From a virus, in the IMG/VR virus record IMGVR_UViG_3300049460_000367, positions 1-57,402 of that record: 57,402 bases of DNA; one strand, written 5' to 3'. A program made the position numbers and the translations under genes. Each line of letters starts with the position of its first letter. The first letter of the stretch is position 1. This document shows, piece after piece, positions 10,601-18,260 of the stretch. Below the pieces are notes generated by a model. It saw only the letters and a program-made list of their open reading frames with translations. It did not search any database and was not told the origin of the DNA.

Positions 10601-11589
10601 GTGCCGCCCAGGCCGTTCGGTACCGACTGATCGCAGTACTGGGCGATCCGGAACAGCTCCCACTTGTCGACCATCCACGACTTGATGCGCTTGCCCAGGC
10701 CGAACCGGTCTTCGGTGCAAATGCCAAAGGTGATCCACGCCGGGTTGTTGGTCCAGGCCTGTTTGAAGGTGCCGTCCCACACGCCGCTGTAAGTGCGCGC
10801 GATCGGGTCGTAGTTGCTCGGAACCTGCCACTTGCGAGCCTTGCACTTCACGGTCACGGCCGGGATGTTGGTGAATTGCTCGGCGTCGAATTCGATGTAG
10901 AGCAACGCCGTGTTCGGGTAGCGTAGCTTTGCGTCGATGACTTCGGTGTAGCCGGCCACCAGCATGGTGTCGGCGATTTTGTTGGTGTTCTGGTTCGCCG
11001 TGATACGGCGCACACGGATCTGCCAGCCGCTGGTTGCCGCGGGCAGGTCGATGCGACGCGAGCGCTCATACCGGGTGGTGGTTTTGCCGTCGACCGCCTC
11101 ATCCAGAACTTGCTGGTACGCGCCGCCGTCGGTGGCCACGTCGATGGCGTACTCGATCCGGTACCCGCCAACATTGCCCTCATCGTCCTGCTTCTGCAGT
11201 GCCGGCCAGGCCAGGCGCAGGCGCACGGCCGACAGCTGGGTATTGGTGAGCGAGCGGACCCAGGCGGTGTCGCTGCGCAACTCCACGTTGACGGTTGTTT
11301 CATTCTCCACGGACGGAATGCCGGGGATATACGACTGGTCCAAGGAGCCGGTACGCCAGGCCCAGGTAACGTTGGGGAAGTTGACGTTCCCGCTGGCATC
11401 GTTGATCGGCGTGTTGTCCAGGTAGATATCTGCGGCCGTCGGCGTGCCGTCGAACTCGCCTTCACCCACCGCAATCAGGATCTTGGCCAAGTTGGTCGAG
11501 CGCAGGCTATCAGAGGCCTCCACCGGGGTCTTTGCGCTGCCGCTGCCGCCCTTAGCGCCGTGGATGTCGATCTGTTTTGCTGCGCCCAT
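4621..11589 (-). CDS. J: Tail tip central fibre protein J, 2322 aa, host specificity
   Basis: The central tail fibre, homologous to lambda gpJ, which binds the receptor. At 2322 aa it is about twice the length of lambda gpJ (1132 aa). The N-terminal 800 residues follow the gpJ pattern, with a fibronectin III-like segment near 690-790. A coiled coil rich in QVxDxNxQV follows (about 880-940). Then come three tandem 122-aa repeats, and jelly-roll domains recognisable by NLxYNPSFE, GW and a closing DRxQxEIxxxMxGW; two clear copies and one divergent copy (starting NLIPGEF). The C-terminus has a DUF1983-like region ending KVFDQNGVKRVQLGDLDA. GGAGGAAAGC precedes the ATG. Repeated TxAEGxxxSQGxxxT segments suggest a segmented trimeric shaft. 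Confidence 0.95.
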   Translation of the reverse strand: MGAAKQIDIHGAKGGSGSAKTPVEASDSLRSTNLAKILIAVGEGEFDGTPTAADIYLDNTPINDASGNVNFPNVTWAWRTGSLDQSYIPGIPSVENETTVNVELRSDTAWVRSLTNTQLSAVRLRLAWPALQKQDDEGNVGGYRIEYAIDVATDGGAYQQVLDEAVDGKTTTRYERSRRIDLPAATSGWQIRVRRITANQNTNKIADTMLVAGYTEVIDAKLRYPNTALLYIEFDAEQFTNIPAVTVKCKARKWQVPSNYDPIARTYSGVWDGTFKQAWTNNPAWITFGICTEDRFGLGKRIKSWMVDKWELFRIAQYCDQSVPNGLGGTEPRFLCDMNLQGKADAWSLLRDIAGIYRGMTYWAQGQLVMQADMPRAQDFDYVFTRANVIDGKFSYGSASSKTRYTRALVSYDNPSNNYDTDVIPYADLELQRRFGDKPTEISAIGCTRASEAQRRGKWVVMSNSQDRTVSFKTGMEGSIPLPGYIIPIADTLLAGREVGGRISVATARVITLDRDTQAKAGDRLIINLPNGKAEGRTVQSVSGRAITVTTAYSQTPVAQLQWALDANDLAIPLYRVLSVKRTTEGDYEINALQYEPSKFDYIDTGARLEERPISVIPITVVPAPASIALASTTAIAQGLAVTTMTISWPAVAGAVAYDVEWRKDSGNWIKVQRTGNNSVDITGIYAGGYLARVRAVSAFDISSTWRTSVLTQLNGKEGLPPAVTSLVATPLLFGIGLKWAFPAGAEDTQRTELWYGPTTDLATATKLADLAYPQNAYSMQQLLAGARFFFWARLVDRTGNIGPWYPVGSGVMGQASAEAGPILDMIAGQIGETELGKELSDRIDLIDGPPSLPGSVSNRLDEAKQVVDEQIQTVSDQVAQVNDQVAEVQAVVADINNQVVDLNQQVADIIDSAEYQKDQAYKAGDSTRLDGRLYQAKIAVPADETGAKAPPNSTYWLDVGQVVSDSNGLAARVTTAESRLTSVEGVNTSQGTALTGLSNSLTTTNTNVTAAQNAANAANTLAGSKGKVLVQTAAPTAADQLAQNLWIDITGGANTPKRWNGSAWAAVTDKVATDAAAAATNALSLANTKADAAAVNSLTTRVTTAEGTISSQGSSITGLNNSLTTTNTNVTAAQNAANAANTLAGGKGKVLVQTAAPAAADQLVQNLWIDITGGANTPKRWNGSAWAAVTDKVATDAAAAAANALSVANTKADAAAVNSLTTRVTSAEGKLTSQGDSITSLNNSLTTTNGNVTAAQNAANAANTLAGGKGKVLVQSTTPVAADQLAQNLWIDITSNANTPKRWTGSVWVAVTDKAATDASAAAASALAQVATKAESSTVSALSNTVTQQGTTLTAQGNSITAINASIGSLGGQNLAYNPSFEREGSAGVAQGWYVRNGAGVTSVNSIVDSSLAYGEKAQRMNISGLSATSWYALGLDATHRATIQPGKDVTESFYVKAPVGVKFRPEYWATRADGTNASTGNTLNTTGDGTWQRVSVTFTAPVDAVSCVPFIVIYGTADIGSAVVDVDRCQVEIASAMSGWSDNNGVVATDVAVSAAATTALTGRVTTVEGVVTSQGARVTSLENSVNNATSGLGAKASAASVDSLTNRVTVAEGAITSQGASITSIQATVNGISGNGTNLIPGEFTSFFAALPTMNKAFAATITSEADTTATGGFLLKFTSTSPTVQDYLYLGSSQADFNLRLTPSGKYICSFWAKGDVAHTLSVRVRYLNSVGATVEVELAQQAITTTMARYTVPVTMPAALVSQAVMVFFTQKPIATGVTWFDGFMLERQIGASQVAGSFVPGTSTRQYNAAASANTALDARVTSAENTITSQSSSITSLNNSIGSVGGENLLYNPSFEKVGTTSGLAEGWRLGNGAGAASVPSLVASGIDPAGKAQRVELSGLTASNYVDTGIVGANRPSVSSGQVLSMSAYARATAGLILRLYFQFKDAAGTTIGTDGPTSITADGSVQRVTRTAAAAPVNAVSVDLLYRVVGTASLSAGFVEWDRAQLEISPVMTGWKDNAKTLTADQAATSAALSSLSGTVTQQGTTITSQGASLTSLTNRVTAAEGVNTGQAGAISSIDTRVTSTEAAITAQAQRTDGLYAQLTPDYVGDDDWSVGESTVYAGTVTVQSVSADANGVTARRMDTVEVKTGENSAAVQTVAQAQANMDGQLSTMWSVKMQINANGQYVAAGIGLGIEDNGAGLQSQFLVSADRFAIVGTLAGGTTFTPFVVQGGQVFMNSAFIQNGSITMLQIGQYLQSDNYVPGVQGWRLDKAGNLEFNGPAPGGGRMAITNRALKVFDQNGVKRVQLGDLDA
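7563..8660 (-). repeat. Three tandem 366-bp repeats inside gene J
   Basis: Three consecutive 366-bp units (122 codons) are phased exactly: the GATGTCGATCCA landmark recurs at 7708, 8074 and 8440. Units share the segments LWIDIT, TPKRW and VTDK plus an Ala-rich linker, with modest divergence. The outermost unit edges are approximate. They encode repeated shaft domains of gpJ and make this stretch prone to unequal recombination that would change fibre length. Confidence 0.93.
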
Positions 11590-11603
11590 GCTTTCCTCCA
11601 GGC

Positions 11604-11626
11604 GAAAAAAAACCGCCTGATGGCGG
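11604..11626 (-). terminator. Intrinsic terminator-like hairpin between I and J
   Basis: Minus strand CCGCC/GGCGG stem followed by eight T, just upstream of the gpJ ribosome site. Confidence 0.7.
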
Positions 11627-11646
11627 CCCGCTTTGATGCGTCCTGA

Positions 11647-12249
11647 CTATGTTTTGTCCTCGGCGTAGATGGATGCCGAGATGATCGCCCCTCCCCACCG
11701 CCGCTCACCGATACAGATCGGCACCGGGTTGCCGCTGGCAGTGGTGTTCTTGGCGCTGCCGAAGGCGTATGAGGGCTGGTTGTCGGCTCCGGCGCTGGTG
11801 CGAAGGCCGGAGGCTTGGGGGCTGAGCATTTGGATTACCCCGCCGGCCGCCAGACCGATACCTGCACCGATTAACGGAGCGCCGAAAGGAGTAGCCGAAA
11901 GAAATGCACCTGCAACAATGAGAACGGCACCGACAATGGTCTGGAGCAGCCCGCCTCTCTTGCTACCATGGATGAGCGGCACGATGCGGATTTCGGTCGC
12001 GCCGCCGAGACCGAAGTCTTTTTCCGCGACATTTCTCCCATTGCGAAATATCGCGAATCGCATACCCAATCTATCAAGACGCTGAATTTCTTCTTTGAAC
12101 CCTTCCAGGGTTGCTTTTAGAGCCTTGAAGGCCTCCCAGGCCTGACCAGAGTCAAGAAAACGCCGGTGAACTCGACCAAATTTTGAAGCCAAAGACCCAG
12201 AAAGCTTAATTGTGGTCATAGGCTGATAATGTGCCGCCGATGTCTGCAT
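11647..12249 (-). CDS. I: Tail assembly protein I
   Basis: A 200-aa homologue of lambda gpI, needed to assemble the tail tip together with J, K and L. The N-terminal half is a ubiquitin-like region (TTIKLSGSLA, FRNGRNVAEKDFG), and a hydrophobic Gly/Ala-rich segment at about 105-145 is typical of the family. The C-terminus AYFGSAKNT-type region, here YAFGSAKNTTASGNPVPIC, matches the usual gpI ending. I chose the ATG at 12249 (MQTSAAHY) because GGAGGAAACC lies directly before it; an upstream in-frame start would extend into the terminator hairpin. Confidence 0.9.
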   Translation of the reverse strand: MQTSAAHYQPMTTIKLSGSLASKFGRVHRRFLDSGQAWEAFKALKATLEGFKEEIQRLDRLGMRFAIFRNGRNVAEKDFGLGGATEIRIVPLIHGSKRGGLLQTIVGAVLIVAGAFLSATPFGAPLIGAGIGLAAGGVIQMLSPQASGLRTSAGADNQPSYAFGSAKNTTASGNPVPICIGERRWGGAIISASIYAEDKT

Positions 12250-12265
12250 GGTTTCCTCCGGACAC

Positions 12266-12288
12266 AAAAAAGCCGCCCGAAGGCGGCT
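12266..12288 (-). terminator. Intrinsic terminator-like hairpin before gene I
   Basis: Minus strand AGCCGCC/GGCGGCT, 7-bp stem followed by six T, between the lipoprotein gene and I. Confidence 0.8.
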
Positions 12289-12301
12289 ATCTGAAATTCA
12301 C

Positions 12302-12724
12302 TTACTGATAATCGACATACGGGCCAATGTAGAAGCCGCCGACATCACCACTTATTCTGTAAAGGCTTTCTTTACTGCTTTGGACGTTGGCAGAAATTGT
12401 GCGGATCGCCGCTCCCCCACACAAGCCAGATCCAGCAAGCCCTGCGCCGATACTGGGACTACCTGGAGGCAGATAGAAAGAGGCGCGCTGGCCTGTACCT
12501 ACTTTCGCAGCTTTCCGCCCGTCGATGTACACGACGATATCGCAGCCAGATCCCACCATTCCCGAATCCCTGACAACTGTGAGTTTGCCGCTCTCACCAC
12601 TGGGCTTCGCCTGAAAGGCATATAGCTCATCACTTGGAACTGGCTCTGCCTGGCTCACAGGAATTGCTGAAGAAGCGCATCCCGCCAGCAACCCCAGCGC
12701 CAACACCCCAATCAAAAATCTCAT
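12302..12724 (-). CDS. Lipoprotein of unknown function within the tail module
   Basis: A 140-aa lipoprotein with signal MRFLIGVLALGLLAGC; Cys16 is the lipidation site. The mature part contains KLTVVRDSG, YIDGRKAAKVGTG and YLPPGSPSIG, a beta pattern like DUF2846-type lipoproteins. It lies between tail genes K and I, which are adjacent in lambda, so it is an insertion. Phage lipoproteins at such places often act in superinfection exclusion or lysogenic conversion; here this is an inference only. A terminator-like hairpin follows it. Confidence 0.75.
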   Translation of the reverse strand: MRFLIGVLALGLLAGCASSAIPVSQAEPVPSDELYAFQAKPSGESGKLTVVRDSGMVGSGCDIVVYIDGRKAAKVGTGQRASFYLPPGSPSIGAGLAGSGLCGGAAIRTISANVQSSKESLYRISGDVGGFYIGPYVDYQ

Positions 12725-12865
12725 GCTGATCCCTCATCGATAAAGGGCGGACTGTAGCACCGGGCCTGTCTGGGCATCCAGTGTGGACAAAATGCCAGTA
12801 ACGGAAGTGATACAGGGCGTAGTAGCTTCTCGCGCTCTAAAACCCTGACCAAATGAGCGATTCGA

Positions 12866-13336
12866 ATGGATGCGTACGAGATACCTAGCGGCACCAAATA
12901 CACCCAAATCCAGTTCATGGATGACGCCCGAGGGATTAGCGACCGACCTCCCGGGAACCCGGTCGTGACGGTGATTTTGCACTTCGACGCCCATCACAAT
13001 TCCAATCCATCCCCCCCTTTCCAGTCCCCCGTTTACGCATTGTTTGATACTGGTGCCGAGCGGTGCCATGCGACGCCGGACTTCATTTCATTCACGGGAC
13101 TGCCACAACTTGGCACTGCTGTGGTGCGGGGGGGCACATCGACTCAAGACGGCACGCATCACCGCGGCCACATCCTTTTTCCCGAGGCCAAAGTTCAGAT
13201 TGAAGTGGACGTTATTTCCGCACCGCTGCGAAATAGCTTGGCTGCAGAACACATGCTCGTCGGGATGGATGTAATCAGCATGGGCAGACTCGTGATGGAC
13301 TTCAAACGCCATATTTATCGTCTTTACTGGGCGTGA
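12866..13336 (+). CDS. Retropepsin-like aspartic protease
   Basis: A 156-aa protein on the strand opposite to the tail operon. Residues VYALFDTGAERCHA (57-70) carry the DTGA catalytic motif of retropepsin-like aspartic proteases, and LVGMDVISMGRLVMDF (131-146) matches the second conserved hydrophobic-Gly-Asp block of these single-lobe enzymes. A dimer would be needed for activity. The ribosome site is weak, and Met18 is a possible alternative start. It lies with the lipoprotein and a 72-aa gene in an insertion between tail genes K and I. The substrate is unknown. Confidence 0.75.
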   Translation: MDAYEIPSGTKYTQIQFMDDARGISDRPPGNPVVTVILHFDAHHNSNPSPPFQSPVYALFDTGAERCHATPDFISFTGLPQLGTAVVRGGTSTQDGTHHRGHILFPEAKVQIEVDVISAPLRNSLAAEHMLVGMDVISMGRLVMDFKRHIYRLYWA

Positions 13337-13520
13337 TAACGCTGCGAGATGTTAGGCAAGTTATGCCATTTCTCTCCACTGCAGCTGGCTGATCACACAA
13401 AATTTGCTCAGGGACGAAATTAATGAAGGGGGGTTGCTGGGTCCGAATCAAACGCTCTTCCATGGCACGCAAACGTTCGTCCAAGCTTGCAACCACTGCT
13501 CTTGCTTCATAAGCTATCAT
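13302..13520 (-). CDS. Small hypothetical protein next to gene K
   Basis: A 72-aa protein of unknown function. An N-terminal helix (ARAVVASLDERLRAMEERLIR) could form a coiled coil. GGAGG four bases before the ATG is a strong ribosome site and the main support. Its 3' end overlaps the convergent aspartic protease gene by 35 bp. It may be a small tail-associated product or part of the inserted cargo. Confidence 0.5.
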   Translation of the reverse strand: MIAYEARAVVASLDERLRAMEERLIRTQQPPFINFVPEQILCDQPAAVERNGITCLTSRSVITPSKDDKYGV

Positions 13521-13536
13521 TTAGCCTCCACTGCAT

Positions 13537-14301
13537 TCACCGCGTAATGCCATTATTTTTGTGTCTAAGGATCAGGCGGGTCCGGTTTAGCCAGGGCCCG
13601 CCGAAAACGATGATCTCCGACGGCCGCGCGTACATGTGATGCAGCATGAATGGGCCGGGCCCATGGACGCCACTTTCTTCGCCGGGTAGCGCCACATCAG
13701 TGCCGAGGTAAATCCCCGCATGGTTCGGGTGCTTGGTGCGCCCAATGTCCATAACGATCATGTCGCCACGCTGCGGGGTTCCGACACGCTCGAAGCCTGC
13801 CGCTTCATAAGCCTGCTCGTACAGGCTCGGACCATCGGCCTGTTCCCACCACCCGTCCTCGCGCTTGAAGGCCTCAAACTCCAACCCCCATTCCCGCTTG
13901 TACCAGTCTGCACAGACCTGCCAGCAATCCCAGGCGCCGTGCACGAACGGCCGGCCCAGCAACGGCGTATTGCCAGCGGGTGTGATGGTCCGCAGGTCAC
14001 CCTCGGGCCAAGACAGGATGTGCCAGGGCAGTTCGGTCGCTTCACACATGGCCAGGTCTCGCGGTGAAGGCCGGCTGGTGGCATCGGGATGCGAGTGCAC
14101 AATACCGATGATCTCGCCCAAGTCCTCAGCTACGGCGTAGTCTTCCGGCTCAAGCCGAAACTCTTCACCCGGATCGACGGCGATGTTCCGACACGGCATG
14201 TACCGTTGCTTTCGCCCCACCGAGATAATCAAGCCGCAGCATTCCCGAGGATACTCAGCAACCGCGTGTACCCGAATGCTTTCCAAAATGTACTTCAGCA
14301 T
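13537..14301 (-). CDS. K: Tail assembly protein K, JAMM plus NlpC/P60 domains
   Basis: A 254-aa lambda gpK homologue with two hydrolase domains. The N-terminal JAMM/Mov34 metalloprotease has Glu near residue 20 (YPRECCG) and the zinc motif HSHPDATSRPSPRD at about 69-82. The C-terminal NlpC/P60 cysteine peptidase has AWDCWQVCADWY (about 122-133) and the histidine in HPNHAGIYL. In lambda, K joins tail tip assembly and may cut peptidoglycan during DNA entry. It is followed by the inserted cargo and then I, and preceded by L. Confidence 0.94.
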   Translation of the reverse strand: MLKYILESIRVHAVAEYPRECCGLIISVGRKQRYMPCRNIAVDPGEEFRLEPEDYAVAEDLGEIIGIVHSHPDATSRPSPRDLAMCEATELPWHILSWPEGDLRTITPAGNTPLLGRPFVHGAWDCWQVCADWYKREWGLEFEAFKREDGWWEQADGPSLYEQAYEAAGFERVGTPQRGDMIVMDIGRTKHPNHAGIYLGTDVALPGEESGVHGPGPFMLHHMYARPSEIIVFGGPWLNRTRLILRHKNNGITR

Positions 14302-14303
14302 GA

Positions 14304-15053
14304 TCAGCTCCGTGCGATCAGGGAGACGGCCGGGTAACCGCCAAAGGGAAGTTCGTTGCCTACGCCAAAGCGCGGCTCGCAGCCCTTGCCTAGGGTCGCG
14401 TCACAGGCGTCCAGTTCCGGGTTATCGGTGAGGTTCCCATCCCTGTCTCGGTAGGGCCCCGTGTAGCCACAGTTCGGCCCACGGTAGCCGCCGGTGAGGC
14501 ACCAATGGCAGAGAGTCGTCATCTGGCGACCTATTGACTCCCCGCCCACGTCGCCAGGACTGGCGAGCTCCCAGGTCACCGTCTCGCCGTCTTCGTTCGT
14601 TTTCTGATCGATATACCAGACCTCGATGGACTCCTGAGTGGGGTCTGCATCTGCGTTGCCCGATTCGAAGTTCACCGAGTCCAGGTACCGGCCCAGGGTA
14701 TGCCGCATGGTCAGCTTGAACTCGAGCAGATCCTCGAAGGCGAGGCAAAGCGCAGTAATGCGCCCGTTTACGTTGCCCACCGACAGCGTCGGCCTGATGG
14801 CCGTGCCGTCGCCATTGGCCTCGATGCCATCGATCTGCATCGGCCAAGCGCCGTACTCCTGGCCTTGCCACCAGATTGCCTTGGCCGGCAGCTGGTCAGC
14901 ATCCGCGCCAGCCGCCAGTATCTCGACCGACGTGTGCGGGATGGAATGGCCATGAAACCGAAGCACGTCCGCCCCGAAGTCGGAACCGTCGAGCTCGAAC
15001 AACAGGATCTCGCTGCCAGGCTCCAGCGCCTGGATGTCGCTGATCAGCGGCAT
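14304..15053 (-). CDS. L: Minor tail protein L
   Basis: A 249-aa lambda gpL homologue. The C-terminal part has cysteines in CHWC, NCGY and ACDATLGKGC around residues 190-235, in the arrangement that binds an iron-sulfur cluster in lambda gpL. The segment YRGPNCGYTG is highly characteristic. I take the ATG at 15053 (MPLISDIQAL) because AGGGAG lies four bases upstream. It sits between M and K in the standard lambda order and forms part of the tail tip ring under gpJ. Confidence 0.93.
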   Translation of the reverse strand: MPLISDIQALEPGSEILLFELDGSDFGADVLRFHGHSIPHTSVEILAAGADADQLPAKAIWWQGQEYGAWPMQIDGIEANGDGTAIRPTLSVGNVNGRITALCLAFEDLLEFKLTMRHTLGRYLDSVNFESGNADADPTQESIEVWYIDQKTNEDGETVTWELASPGDVGGESIGRQMTTLCHWCLTGGYRGPNCGYTGPYRDRDGNLTDNPELDACDATLGKGCEPRFGVGNELPFGGYPAVSLIARS

Positions 15054-15061
15054 GAAACTCC

Positions 15062-15400
15062 CTACGGCATAAATGATTGGGTGAAAGTGCTGGTGAGAGT
15101 GAAGAAGCCCGCACCTTTTGGAGTTACTGCTGGAGCCGATGCTCGATAAAACCCGACGCCTGACAGCGGCGGGGTCCACAGGAACGACTTGTACCCGCCA
15201 TGCCGATCAAGAAAGGCCTTGACCAGCAGCGCATCGGCCTCTTTCACGACGAGGCTTAACGACCATGTATTGACGATGTTGTTTATTCCATCGCCAACCA
15301 CCTGCTCGTACCCATCGCCGAATTTCGAGGATCGAGTGCGGTATTCCGGCGTGCTGCTGGAATCAACCCTTGCGCACCAGGTAAACGTTTCAACGGCCAT
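15062..15400 (-). CDS. M: Minor tail protein M
   Basis: A 112-aa lambda gpM homologue, the tail tip protein that connects the tape measure and L. The typical features are the start MAVETFTWCARV, the FGDGYEQ segment near residue 30, and WTPPLSG near residue 85. The ATG at 15400 has GGAAGG as ribosome site, lies inside the end of the tape measure gene and overlaps it by 11 bp, which implies coupled translation. The next gene L starts 8 bp after its stop. Confidence 0.92.
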   Translation of the reverse strand: MAVETFTWCARVDSSSTPEYRTRSSKFGDGYEQVVGDGINNIVNTWSLSLVVKEADALLVKAFLDRHGGYKSFLWTPPLSGVGFYRASAPAVTPKGAGFFTLTSTFTQSFMP

Positions 15401-18257
15401 TGATTGCCTTCCAAATTGCGCCACCTGGCCTCAGTTCTTCTGCAATCGCTTGCTGGCTGCCGCGCTTTGCAGTGTCGGCGTATGCCTTCGCAACTGCAGC
15501 GGTGTCTTGCATGGACGAAGAGTCACTTTCAGCGGTGCCTAAGGTGAAAGATTGCTGGATGACAACCTGGTTGCTGCCTGAAGCGGTGCCAGGTGCCTGC
15601 GAGCCGCTGGACAAACCAACGTACCCACCATCCGCATACCCTCGCTTGTTCAACCTGATGAGGTAATCGCGCATTCCCGGCTGCTGAACGACTTCCTTGC
15701 GCAACACGAACTCGCCGCCGTGCACCACACCCGCCGGCTCATACTTGCCGCCATCGCCGGTGTACCCACCATCCGAATAACCGCTGGACGAAAGCCAGCT
15801 CTGATAGGCAGAACCGGTATATCCAGCCTGAGTGGAGCCGGTCGAGCCGCTACCGAAATAAGCACTGGCGGCCGTCGTGGCGACTCCGAATAGAGCACTC
15901 AAGCCCGCCGAGGAAGCCTGCCGAATTTCGATGCGAGCCAAGTCCGCCAAGATGGACTTGGCAAGATCGCTGAAGGACCCTTTCCCGGTGGTTACGAAAG
16001 TAGTGAGCGCGTCCTCCATTCCGCTGAAGGCATTCGAGAACAGGCTTCTGGTCTGCCCGGCCACGTCCTTTGCGCTCTGCAGATAATCCTGATAAGCCGC
16101 CGAAGCGCCGTTGGTCCAATCCGATTGGGCCTTGTCGACATCAACGTAATACTGTCGCTGCATCGTCAAACGCTGATCCAGCGCGCTACGTAACGCAGTC
16201 GTCTCCTTGTTGTACAGCTCGGTGCTGAACTGGTCCTTATTGCTCTTGTTATAGTCGGAGGTCAGCTTGTCCTGCTGGCTCTGGTACGACTGTTGTATGC
16301 TCAGCTGCTCCTGCAGGCGCTGTTTCTGCTGATCGCCCATGCCGGCGCCGGCGAGGCTGTTATCGAGGCCCTGTTGGGCACCAGCGAGCTGGGCCTGCAG
16401 GTTCGTTTCGAATGCCGCGAGCTTTTTTGCCTGGTCAAGGGAGCGCTGCTTGAGCGTGTTCTCTGTCTCGAGAGCGGCATTTCGCTTGAGCTGGGCGGTG
16501 TACAGATCGGCACTGGCCAGCAGCGATTTCTGGTCAGCCGTGAGCGTCTTTTTGGCCTTGATATCGGCAAGCTGCTGCTCCCACTCGATCAGCTTCTTGG
16601 CGCTCTCACCGAGTCGCTGTGTGCCAGCGTCCTGACTGCCGATGAGCTGGCTCTGCTGCTGTAGCACCGCGTATTGCTTGCGGGCATCGTCCAGGGCCCT
16701 GGTTCCGGCATCTTCGGTGTATGCCTTCGTCGCCTTTGGCTTGTGACTGTCGTCGTACTTGGCCTGAATATCCCCGACAACCTTGTCAATTTCAGCCTGC
16801 GACTTCCCGGCCGCTACACCGAGGTTTCGAGCATTGGTAATGTCCTGAGCCAGTTTTTTCTGGTCCGAAAGCTCTTTTATGGAAAGGGCATTCCACTTGC
16901 TTTCATTCTCGATGCGCTTCTGATTTTTCTGATCTTCTTCAGCGGCGGCGGTCGCCCTTCCCTGGCTAACGGCCAGCCCGGTTTTGAGCAGAGTCAGCCG
17001 GTGCTCTAGGGCCTTGTTAGAATCGTCGTTGTCTCCATTCGCAAGCCCCAAAGCACTGCTGAGCTTGCTCAGACCCGTCGATATCGTCCCGCTAACCCCT
17101 CCTTCACTCCGGGTTTTCAGGATGCGCTCGATAATCTCGATTTCCTTGGACGAATCAGGAAATAGCTCGCCCTTAATATATGAATAGGCGTTGCTGGTAG
17201 CCTTGCCAATGGCGATCCAGTCGCGCTCGATATCGGACAGTGAATCTCGATAGCGCTTCAACCTTTCCTGGGCATTCGTGTTAATCGCCTCACTCAGCGC
17301 ATCCAGCGCTTGCTGGCTTTTGCCTTGAGCTTCCAGCGCATGAATGGTGTCGTACTGAGCGCTGGTGACCAGACCATATTGCGCACTGATTTTTTCAGCG
17401 GCCTTGGTAGCGTTGTCGCCCAAACCGCCCAGAGACTTCGCCACATCACCCGCTGCCTGACCAGAAAACTCTCCGATTGAGGAGGCCGCCTGCGCCAAGT
17501 TGATGAACTGGGTCTGGCTCAAATGACTCGATGCCGCCAGGGCGATCACGGCATCATTGGCACCAGAGATGCTGCCAGAGATGGCTGCTGCGCTTTTGGC
17601 CACAGCAGTCAGGCTGTCAACCGTCTGGCCAGAGTTGGCCGAGCCTGAAAACAGCGATTTATTGAACGCCGATATCTGCTTCTCGGTGTCGTAATAGACC
17701 GCGCCCAGCGCTACGCCGGCGGCGGCCGCAACCGTGAACGGATTCACCAACCCCAGCACATACCCGCCCAAGGCTTTCGCCGCCGGGCCGATGCCGCCGA
17801 ACATATCCTTTAGTTGTCCGCCCTGCTGCAGGAAAACCGTCAGGGGGCTCTGGCCGGCTTGGAGCGAGACGGCAATATCAGTGAACTGGGCCGGCACGTT
17901 GCGCAGGGCAGCGGCGTAGGCCTTGGCCGACATACCACCCTTTTGCATGACCGTATCGACCTTCGCGAGCGAGGCTCGCTGTGCGTCGAGCTTCGATAGG
18001 TAGTCGGAGAAATCCGTTTCATCCAGCCGACCAGCTGCGCGGTGCTTGCGTAGCTGCTCCTCCATCTTGTCGAGCTTACCGTAGGCCGCTACCACCGGAT
18101 CGATCTGACCAACCAGCTTGTCGAGCTGGGTGGCCTGGTAGGCGGCCTCCTTGGTAGCCGACTTCAGCGATCGCTGTGCCCGGTCCATCCCTTTCTCGAA
18201 GCCACCGGTGTTGGCGATCAGGTCGACCGTTAACGTGCCCAGATTATCGCCAGCCAT
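15390..18257 (-). CDS. H: Tail length tape measure protein H
   Basis: A 955-aa tape measure protein of the lambda gpH type. The first 130 residues (TVDLIANTGGFEKGMDRAQ and a long helix) and the conserved LQAGQSPLTVFLQQGGQLKD segment near 131-150 identify the family. A hydrophobic region near 165-190 (GGYVLGLVNPFTVAAAAGVA) may become membrane-associated at DNA ejection. The middle is a long Lys/Gln/Asp-rich helix. The C-terminus is Gly/Ser/Tyr-rich with YSDGGYTGDGGKYEPAG, as in other family members. The length of about 950 residues predicts a tail of roughly 140 nm by the usual 1.5 Angstrom per residue rule. Confidence 0.95.
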   Translation of the reverse strand: MAGDNLGTLTVDLIANTGGFEKGMDRAQRSLKSATKEAAYQATQLDKLVGQIDPVVAAYGKLDKMEEQLRKHRAAGRLDETDFSDYLSKLDAQRASLAKVDTVMQKGGMSAKAYAAALRNVPAQFTDIAVSLQAGQSPLTVFLQQGGQLKDMFGGIGPAAKALGGYVLGLVNPFTVAAAAGVALGAVYYDTEKQISAFNKSLFSGSANSGQTVDSLTAVAKSAAAISGSISGANDAVIALAASSHLSQTQFINLAQAASSIGEFSGQAAGDVAKSLGGLGDNATKAAEKISAQYGLVTSAQYDTIHALEAQGKSQQALDALSEAINTNAQERLKRYRDSLSDIERDWIAIGKATSNAYSYIKGELFPDSSKEIEIIERILKTRSEGGVSGTISTGLSKLSSALGLANGDNDDSNKALEHRLTLLKTGLAVSQGRATAAAEEDQKNQKRIENESKWNALSIKELSDQKKLAQDITNARNLGVAAGKSQAEIDKVVGDIQAKYDDSHKPKATKAYTEDAGTRALDDARKQYAVLQQQSQLIGSQDAGTQRLGESAKKLIEWEQQLADIKAKKTLTADQKSLLASADLYTAQLKRNAALETENTLKQRSLDQAKKLAAFETNLQAQLAGAQQGLDNSLAGAGMGDQQKQRLQEQLSIQQSYQSQQDKLTSDYNKSNKDQFSTELYNKETTALRSALDQRLTMQRQYYVDVDKAQSDWTNGASAAYQDYLQSAKDVAGQTRSLFSNAFSGMEDALTTFVTTGKGSFSDLAKSILADLARIEIRQASSAGLSALFGVATTAASAYFGSGSTGSTQAGYTGSAYQSWLSSSGYSDGGYTGDGGKYEPAGVVHGGEFVLRKEVVQQPGMRDYLIRLNKRGYADGGYVGLSSGSQAPGTASGSNQVVIQQSFTLGTAESDSSSMQDTAAVAKAYADTAKRGSQQAIAEELRPGGAIWKAINGR

Positions 18258-18260
18258 AAC

